Positions 58,552 through 64,000 of a DNA stretch of 64,000 bases are shown one piece after another. Numbering within the stretch: the stretch's first letter is position 1; each line of letters begins with the position of its first letter. The notes beneath the pieces are model-generated. The model did no database searches. It was not told the origin of the DNA and was given only the letters and a program-made list of their open reading frames with translations. The position numbers were made by a program, and so were the translations under genes. The stretch is from Lachnospiraceae bacterium XBB2008 (GTDB taxonomy: Bacteria; Bacillota; Clostridia; Lachnospirales; Lachnospiraceae). Where the stretch lies: assembly GCA_900102235.1 (NCBI GenBank), contig FMVL01000007.1, positions 1-64,000 of the forward strand, written 5' to 3'.

Positions 58552-59928
58552 TTACTCCGCGCGTACGCTCATCCCGTCTTCAAGATCGGTTTCATCGTTC
58601 CAGATCACCGTCTCGCCGTTGTCAACTCCGTAAAGGATCTGAACATAATCTTCGTTCTTTACACCGGTCTCGACAGTTCTTCTTTTTGCTTCATTGTCCT
58701 GAAGAACATATACGTATTCACCTGCATCATCCGTGAACAGTGCATCCATGGGGATCGTAAGTGCATCATCCAAAGAAGCGGTTGTCACCTTGACTTTGGT
58801 CTCAAGACCCAGGATGATATTCTCATCTGGTTCATCAAGTGTTACTTCAACTCCGATCGTAGATGTCTCACCCTGTCCTGTCATATGTTCTATCCTTGAG
58901 ATCTTGCCGGTATAATCCTTGCCTTTGATCATGCAGGAAGTGGTCTGTCCTTCTTCAATATCCAATATATCATATTTATTTACATTTACTTTTATGACGA
59001 CATCATCCGTGGATTCTATGGTAAACAGGAGTGTTCCGTCACCGACTGTCTCGTTCTCGGATACTCCGATAGCCGTAATGACACCGTCAAAATCAGCTTT
59101 TATGCCGCCCAGAGCTTCTTTAAGGTTGCTTACTTCATCATTGGTCGATAACTCGCCGGCAGCCTTTGCAGCCTCGATCTGCTCCTTGGTCCCTTCGGTG
59201 ATCAGTCCGGCATAGCCCGTAGCTTTCTGCGATATCATCTGAGCCTTAAGCTCTCTGTAGGATGCAAGCTGAGTGGTAAGTGTTGTGAGTTCCTCCTGCA
59301 TCCTGAGTACTTCGGGATCAAACTGCTGATCATAAGAATTTGTAGCGATGAGCTTCTGAAGATTTTCATATTCAGAAGAGTCCGGATTATCCGACCAGTC
59401 TATCGCAGATATCTGTAAGTTTGCTCCGTATTCTGCGATCGATGCTCTTCTGGCCGTAATGCTTCGGTTTAAGTTATCGATAGCAGCCTGTGTATCATTT
59501 ATCTGAGTCTCAAGTTCGTTCAGGGTATTCTTTGCTTCGGAGTACAGGCCTGCGCTTCTGCCGCCAGACTGGATTATGCTGTCGTAAGATGCGAACGATT
59601 CCTGCATCGAGTACTCTGCAAGAGCGATCTTCTGCTCGATGTCTTCATTATCGTAAGAAATGATCGTATCCCCCTTTTTCACATAATCACCTATTTTGTA
59701 ATTGATCGCCTCGATCTTGCCGTTTATGTTTGAATAAATCGATGCGGTGTTATCCGAAACCACATTTCCGTTTACTTCCACAGTCTTAACTATCGTATCT
59801 GTTGACGCCGTATAAGAGTTGACCTTGAGCGCCGCATTGGCGTGAAGAGTCATTCCGCCTGCTCCGATCGCTGCCGCGATCACTACAGCTGTGATAACCA
59901 TTGTCTTCTTGTTCTTTAAGATTCCCAT
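58552..59928 (-). CDS. HlyD/MacA-type membrane fusion adaptor protein
   Basis: A periplasmic-adaptor-type protein, here anchored to the outside of the Gram-positive membrane. One membrane helix or signal (about residues 10-30, MVITAVVIAAAIGAGGMTL) is followed by a lipoyl half (SNINGKIEAINYKIGDYVKKGDTIISYDNEDIEQ, about 70-105), a long coiled-coil hairpin (about 110-260), the second lipoyl half (GIKADFDGVITAIGVSENETVGDGTLL near 275) and barrel domains. I use ATG 59928 (MGILKNKK), GAGGAGA 9 bases upstream; the longer reading adds 12 unlikely residues. It opens the ATPase-permease-two-component group. In BceAB systems there is no adaptor; its presence suggests a MacAB-like exporter. Confidence 0.9.
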   Translation of the reverse strand: MGILKNKKTMVITAVVIAAAIGAGGMTLHANAALKVNSYTASTDTIVKTVEVNGNVVSDNTASIYSNINGKIEAINYKIGDYVKKGDTIISYDNEDIEQKIALAEYSMQESFASYDSIIQSGGRSAGLYSEAKNTLNELETQINDTQAAIDNLNRSITARRASIAEYGANLQISAIDWSDNPDSSEYENLQKLIATNSYDQQFDPEVLRMQEELTTLTTQLASYRELKAQMISQKATGYAGLITEGTKEQIEAAKAAGELSTNDEVSNLKEALGGIKADFDGVITAIGVSENETVGDGTLLFTIESTDDVVIKVNVNKYDILDIEEGQTTSCMIKGKDYTGKISRIEHMTGQGETSTIGVEVTLDEPDENIILGLETKVKVTTASLDDALTIPMDALFTDDAGEYVYVLQDNEAKRRTVETGVKNEDYVQILYGVDNGETVIWNDETDLEDGMSVRAE

Positions 59929-59972
59929 CTTTTCGTCTCCTCTTGTCTGAAACCCCGGGGCCATAAATTCAA

Positions 59973-60009
59973 AGGACCCTTGCTGATAATAATTTATCGC
60001 AAAGGTCCT
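59973..60009 (-). terminator. Hairpin between the exporter and adaptor genes
   Basis: AGGACC with CTTGC pairing GCAAA with GGTCCT (59973-59983 and 59999-60009, one G-T pair), loop of 15 bases, followed leftward by TTTGAATTT on the minus strand. It lies between the multidrug-type exporter gene and the adaptor gene, and so may end the former's transcript. Confidence 0.45.
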
Positions 60010-60090
60010 CTTTAAGTCTTAATCTGTCTCTTGTATGATCTTTAACTGTTTCTTAAATGATCTTAATTTCCGATGTAAATCCTTAACAGA

Positions 60091-61986
60091 TCAGAATCCC
60101 ATCGTATCTTCCTCAACCGTCCCCCAGTAATCCGTCTTGTGAACCGCGTCTGCACCTTCCATCTCGATCACCTGTCTGAACTGTGTCTCATACAGTTCCT
60201 TATATACACCGCCGAGAGCGAGCAATGATTCGTGTGAACCCTGTTCCGCTATGCATCCGTCCTTAACCACAAGTATCTGGTCTGCTTTCAGAATGGTGGA
60301 AAGTCTGTGTGCTATGACTATGCTGGTACGGCCTTCCATAAGAAGTTCCAGAGCATCCTGGATCGCATTTTCCGATATGGAATCCAGAGCGCTCGTGGCT
60401 TCATCCAGAATAAGGATCTTGGGATCCTTAAGGATGACGCGTGCCAGAGAAAGGCGCTGCTTCTCACCACCGGAAAGCTTAAGTCCGCGGTTTCCGACTA
60501 TCGTATCGTAGCCGTCCGGCTGATTTATGATAAAGTCGTGGATATTGGCATTTTTGCATGCTTCGATCAGGTCTTCATCCGTCGCGTCTTCTTTGGCATA
60601 CAGAAGATTGTCCCTGATCGTGCCGTTGAAAAGATAGGTCTCCTGAGTCACCACGCCTATATTGGATCGTAAGTATTCGAGATTGAAGTCCCTGACATCG
60701 CATCCGCCTATGCTGACAGACCCGCCGAGCACATCATAAAGCCTGGGAATAAGATTGACTACGGTTGACTTACCCGAACCCGAAGGCCCGACAATGGCAT
60801 ACATCCGGCCGCCCGGAACCGTGAAATTGACATCAGTCAGTATCGGCACTTCAGGATCATATGAAAAAGCGACATGGTCATAAACTATGTCCTTACAGGT
60901 CACATCGGGGCGCTTACCGTTTTCGGGAGATACGATATCGCTCTTCATGTCGAAATATTCAAATATCCTCGTAAACAGAGCCAGGCTCCTCGTAAAGTCA
61001 ACCTGTATGTTAAGTAAGTCCTGAACCGGTCTGTACAGCCTGTTTATCAGAGCGACCATCGCGGTGATCGTACCGACCGTAAGGCCTGTATCCATCTTGG
61101 ATATGATCAGATAACCTCCCGCAAAATAGATGAGCAGCGGGCCCACCTGAGTAAACATGCCCATGACTACTCTGAACCAGCTCCCGCTGCGCTGCTCTTT
61201 GAGGTTTAAGTCGGTGAGTTCGGAGTTCACCTTGACAAACCTGTTATATTCTTTTTCCTCTCTGGTAAAAAGCTTGACGAGAACCGAACCGCTTACGCTC
61301 AACGTCTCATTGATCAGCTGATTCATCTCATCGTTCTTGGCCTGAGAATCCGAGCGGATCTTCCATTGATTCTTGCCTACTCTCTTGGTCGGAAGGATCA
61401 GCAGAGGGAGGATGATGATGCCGACAAGAGCAAGCTGCCAGCTCATCGTAAAGAGTGCCACAAGCGTTGTGATGACCGTTGCCGCATTGGATACGACATG
61501 GGAAAGCGTATTGGAGATAACAGTGCTCACCCCGCTGATATCGGTATTCATTCTGGTGATTATATCTCCCTGTTTCTCGGTCGTATAGAACGAATGGGGC
61601 ATGTATTGCAGATGATGATACATCTGATTCTTCATATCAAAAATGATCCGCTGAGATATCCATGCGTTGATATATGATTCAAGTACTCCGACGATCTGGG
61701 AGGCTGCAAGAGTTGCAAAAGCCATCAGAAGAAGCCTGACGAGCAGAGTCATATCCTGTTCTATCAGGGCCTGATCAACGATCTTTCCGGTGATTATGGA
61801 AGGCAGAAGGCCTATTACGGCGCTTAACAGTATCGCCAGGAAGACAAAAATGAACTGGATCCAATATGGCTTAAGATATGAAAGGATCCTTTTTATAAGG
61901 GCACCGTCAACTTTAGGCAGGTTTTGCTTTTCCTCTTCCGTAAGGAACCCTCTCGGTCCCAATCCTCTTCCCATTCCTCCGGCCAT
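60091..61986 (-). CDS. Multidrug-type ABC exporter (TM and ATPase fused)
   Basis: A 631-residue half-transporter that probably works as a homodimer, of the LmrA/MsbA type. Six membrane segments lie in the first 330 residues. The ATPase follows: Walker A AIVGPSGSGKSTVVNLIPRLYD near 400, Q-loop region NIGVVTQETYLFNGTIRDN near 450, signature GLKLSGGEKQRLSLARV near 505, Walker B ILILDEATSALDSISENAI near 530, H-loop VIAHRLSTILKADQ near 562. Substrate cannot be told. It starts with an AAAGGAAA ribosome site. The protein begins MAGGMGRGLGPRGFLTEEEKQNLP, a Gly-rich N-terminus common in Firmicute members. Confidence 0.93.
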   Translation of the reverse strand: MAGGMGRGLGPRGFLTEEEKQNLPKVDGALIKRILSYLKPYWIQFIFVFLAILLSAVIGLLPSIITGKIVDQALIEQDMTLLVRLLLMAFATLAASQIVGVLESYINAWISQRIIFDMKNQMYHHLQYMPHSFYTTEKQGDIITRMNTDISGVSTVISNTLSHVVSNAATVITTLVALFTMSWQLALVGIIILPLLILPTKRVGKNQWKIRSDSQAKNDEMNQLINETLSVSGSVLVKLFTREEKEYNRFVKVNSELTDLNLKEQRSGSWFRVVMGMFTQVGPLLIYFAGGYLIISKMDTGLTVGTITAMVALINRLYRPVQDLLNIQVDFTRSLALFTRIFEYFDMKSDIVSPENGKRPDVTCKDIVYDHVAFSYDPEVPILTDVNFTVPGGRMYAIVGPSGSGKSTVVNLIPRLYDVLGGSVSIGGCDVRDFNLEYLRSNIGVVTQETYLFNGTIRDNLLYAKEDATDEDLIEACKNANIHDFIINQPDGYDTIVGNRGLKLSGGEKQRLSLARVILKDPKILILDEATSALDSISENAIQDALELLMEGRTSIVIAHRLSTILKADQILVVKDGCIAEQGSHESLLALGGVYKELYETQFRQVIEMEGADAVHKTDYWGTVEEDTMGF

Positions 61987-62043
61987 TCTTTGGTTTCCTT
62001 TCTCAGATGGTTTTTGATAATATAGTCACTGTCGAGGTTGATT

Positions 62044-62826
62044 ATGTTTAGCGAGATTCCCGCAAAAGCTCATATGAGCGACAAGTCCATAATACACGAA
62101 TATGTATCCCCCGATATAAGCGCGATCGGCCCCTGGGCTTATTCGGGATGCTCAAATATGACGGATATCCGGCTCCCTGCCGGATGTGATGTTGCAAATA
62201 CGGCATTTAAAGGCTGCGATGAACTTGAATATATATATTTGTATCGCAAGGATGATCCGGATTATGTAAACCACATCAATATTTCACCGTATCTTCTTGC
62301 ATTAATTATAAAAGCATGGCCAAAAGAAACTTCCGGCCTGATCCGGATCGCATCCGAAACACAAACATTTTTACGGGAATTCGATGATCGTATGACTCAT
62401 TATATGCTTGAGCCCGATGAAACCGGATTCGTTCCCTTTCTTGCGGGCGGTGAGGAAGATTATGACGATAACGACGAAGCTTTGCGCAGGTTCGCCGGAT
62501 CCGTACTTCGTCGAAAGATCCTGATGATATACGAAAGACTCTTTATAAGCAGTTTTGTCCCCGAAGCCCCGTCTGTTCCCGATGACATATATTCAGAATA
62601 TCTCGGATTTCTGAGAGCCAATAATCCCGTTCCCGCATTTTCGGTCCTTACCGAAAGCAAGGTGCACAGGTCTGAATTCGCGGGGCTTTACTTTGATCTG
62701 GAACTTAATAAAGAGGTATCAAACGAAGAACTGCTTAAGCTAGCCTCATCTGATACCTCTCTTCGTGCGCGCATTCTGGTCAATACTTCAGGTCCCGGTC
62801 ATGATCTGAATTCATATGATCTGTGA
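62044..62826 (+). CDS. BspA-like leucine-rich repeat protein
   Basis: A 261-residue protein of unknown function. The first 75 residues have a fragment of BspA-type leucine-rich repeat: IHEYVSPDISAIGPWAYSGC, then SNMTDIRLPAGCDVANTAFKGCDELEYIYLYRKDD. The rest is helical and acidic (about 90-260), without known motifs. It has no signal peptide, so it is not a surface protein like most BspA relatives. ATG 62044 has GAGG 7 bases upstream; a TTG at 62038 is a weaker choice. It is divergent from the ABC exporter (61986), and convergent to the partial hydrolase gene with a 4-base gap. Confidence 0.7.
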   Translation: MFSEIPAKAHMSDKSIIHEYVSPDISAIGPWAYSGCSNMTDIRLPAGCDVANTAFKGCDELEYIYLYRKDDPDYVNHINISPYLLALIIKAWPKETSGLIRIASETQTFLREFDDRMTHYMLEPDETGFVPFLAGGEEDYDDNDEALRRFAGSVLRRKILMIYERLFISSFVPEAPSVPDDIYSEYLGFLRANNPVPAFSVLTESKVHRSEFAGLYFDLELNKEVSNEELLKLASSDTSLRARILVNTSGPGHDLNSYDL

Positions 62827-62830
62827 GCTT

Positions 62831-64000
62831 TTAGTCCACCACGCTTACAGGTTCGTAACGTACTCTTAACTTCGGCATGGATGTCATCACGGCATAATAG
62901 TTTACATCCCAGTCATCGCTTCCGTCATCGACATTTACGCCCTCGGCAGGAGTGGCAAATATCTTCAGCTCCAGTTCCGTGCCGTCAGCTATGGGCTCCT
63001 CAAACGCCGGCATCATATCCACGAAATTAACTTCAGGCGCCTTATAGAACCATCTGCCGTTTAACTCTATCATCAGCGACAGTTTGTCTTTTTCATCAAA
63101 ACTGATCTCGCAGAACTCCGGACTGCGGTCAAACTTAAGCTTCATTGCCATTCCTTCAGCATCTTCCGCTCCGCCCCATCTGAATCTGAAAGGAACAACG
63201 GCTTCTTCGCCGGCATCCATGGAAGGCATGAAATACGGATCGTTCAGTATGTCCTTATAATCTTTTATGATCGGCTGAGGAATGCCCACTGTATGATCAT
63301 TCGGATCTTCAATCTCAAGTCCCAGTCTTCCGCGGTCTCTGAACTGATAGAATGTTAGTCCGTCCAGCCAGTCGGGATCTTCTTTTTCCACACGGCTCAT
63401 GAAACGCTTGATGACCTCACCCTGGTGAAGAGCACCGACCACATCACCGTCGGCGCCGAATTCGCTCATGACAAACGGTTTGCTGTGACCTGTAATCTTT
63501 TTTAACCTGCTTGAAGTGTAAGTCAGATGTTTGAAGCAGGTATCCGAAGTCGTGAAGTTGTGTCTGCCGCCATCATCCTTTTCGGGAATATCAAAAGGCC
63601 AGCCGAAATTAAGGGCAAGATACCTGTCGGCACTCCATACATCAGCTGCTTTATATGCCTCGACAAAGTCATCCTCACATGCCACTTTTTCGTCGGGCTC
63701 TTCGGCAAATCCCGCACAGAATATGACTTTTACATTGGGAGCTTCTTCATGGATGATCCCTGCGAATCTTACGAAGAAATCGCTGATCTCCTTAAAAGAA
63801 AACCTCTTATTGTGAGTGAACCAGTTACCCATGCACTCATGATTGATGCGAAGGCGCATACGTCCGAACGGACGAAGATCTTTGGCGATCTTTCTAAGAT
63901 AATCATCCTCCAGCGAACAGTCCACAGTAAGTGTAAGGGTCACATCCTGTCCGTGTCTGCGCACATCCCTCATGCTCGCAAACGGTTCACCGTCAGCTCC
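62831..64000 (-). CDS. Partial glycoside hydrolase (5' end beyond the window)
   Basis: The reading frame is open to the right edge and no start lies inside, so this is the C-terminal part of a longer protein. The region has a TIM-barrel hydrolase style: RLRINHECMGNWFTHNKRFS, with the glutamate likely as acid/base, and FVMSEFGADGDV, with the glutamate likely as nucleophile. These resemble GH26/GH5-type clan A enzymes. The last 110 residues (RFRWGGAEDAEGMAMKLKFDRS and VNYYAVMTSMPKLRVRYEP) form a beta domain. The frame in the window is 390 codons. Family and substrate remain open; the domain order differs from the GH26 enzyme at 4106. Confidence 0.7.
   Translation of the reverse strand, partial: GADGEPFASMRDVRRHGQDVTLTLTVDCSLEDDYLRKIAKDLRPFGRMRLRINHECMGNWFTHNKRFSFKEISDFFVRFAGIIHEEAPNVKVIFCAGFAEEPDEKVACEDDFVEAYKAADVWSADRYLALNFGWPFDIPEKDDGGRHNFTTSDTCFKHLTYTSSRLKKITGHSKPFVMSEFGADGDVVGALHQGEVIKRFMSRVEKEDPDWLDGLTFYQFRDRGRLGLEIEDPNDHTVGIPQPIIKDYKDILNDPYFMPSMDAGEEAVVPFRFRWGGAEDAEGMAMKLKFDRSPEFCEISFDEKDKLSLMIELNGRWFYKAPEVNFVDMMPAFEEPIADGTELELKIFATPAEGVNVDDGSDDWDVNYYAVMTSMPKLRVRYEPVSVVD

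Overview
The window looks like a chromosome segment of a Gram-positive anaerobe of the family Lachnospiraceae, possibly close to Butyrivibrio. The grounds are gene content and order: mreBCD-pbp2-minC-rodA-mgsA, yggS-sepF-aroB-lspA-rluD, degV-miaB-mutS, a DUF4867-type protein, the YnbB-type PLP enzyme, many lipoproteins and a class B sortase, and intracellular polysaccharide hydrolases. This family assignment is inference from gene families, not from a marker gene. No rRNA, tRNA, CRISPR array or replication origin was seen.

Layout. 1-94 is the 3' end of a group II intron (domains V and VI). 0.1-6.0 kb holds an Rpn-type nuclease, a secreted protein of unknown function, then leftward genes for a ketopantoate reductase-like enzyme, a phosphoesterase, a cytoplasmic GH26 enzyme and a patatin. 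6.0-9.6 kb is a three-gene signalling operon (membrane sensor with a degenerate kinase core, a second membrane kinase, a LuxR-type regulator). 9.7-13.7 kb encodes two lipoproteins and a lipoprotein-type class B sortase. 13.8-30.5 kb is a long rightward block: degV, miaB, mutS, a SPOR-like lipoprotein, a T-box controlled trpCFBAD cluster without trpE or trpG, mutL, a DUF4867 protein, miaA and a YnbB-type PLP enzyme. The trp operon thus sits between mutS and mutL. 30.5-39.2 kb is the cell-shape and wall cluster mreB-mreC-mreD-pbp2-minC-rodA-mgsA-dacA-like, lacking minD and minE. 39.2-45.7 kb holds a small P-loop protein under its own promoter and terminator, then an HlyD-like protein, yggS, sepF, aroB, lspA, rluD and a cytidylate kinase-like gene.

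45.7-49.0 kb is a break in the conserved order: a tyrosine recombinase, an AT-rich gene with a Vsr/DUF559-like nuclease signature, a 59-residue ribbon-helix-helix protein with a candidate operator, and an IS21-type remnant (istB tail plus four 22-bp tandem repeats) that seems to interrupt a small gene. 49.0-53.2 kb, leftward, is a peroxide-linked operon: glutathione peroxidase, OhrR-type regulator, CDF metal exporter, YhcC-type radical SAM protein, hflX. 53.2-62.0 kb, leftward, is an adaptor-ABC ATPase-FtsX permease system next to its two-component pair, plus a multidrug-type ABC exporter. The right edge holds a BspA-like repeat protein and a glycoside hydrolase that runs off the window.

The most unusual items are: a pair of related hairpin elements (16143-16213 and 30568-30641) that share a conserved loop and carry a Shine-Dalgarno-like sequence and in-frame ATG in front of mutS and mreB; the trp operon inside the mismatch-repair cluster; the orphan minC; the two-kinase operon with degenerate cores; and the AT-rich nuclease plus RHH module.
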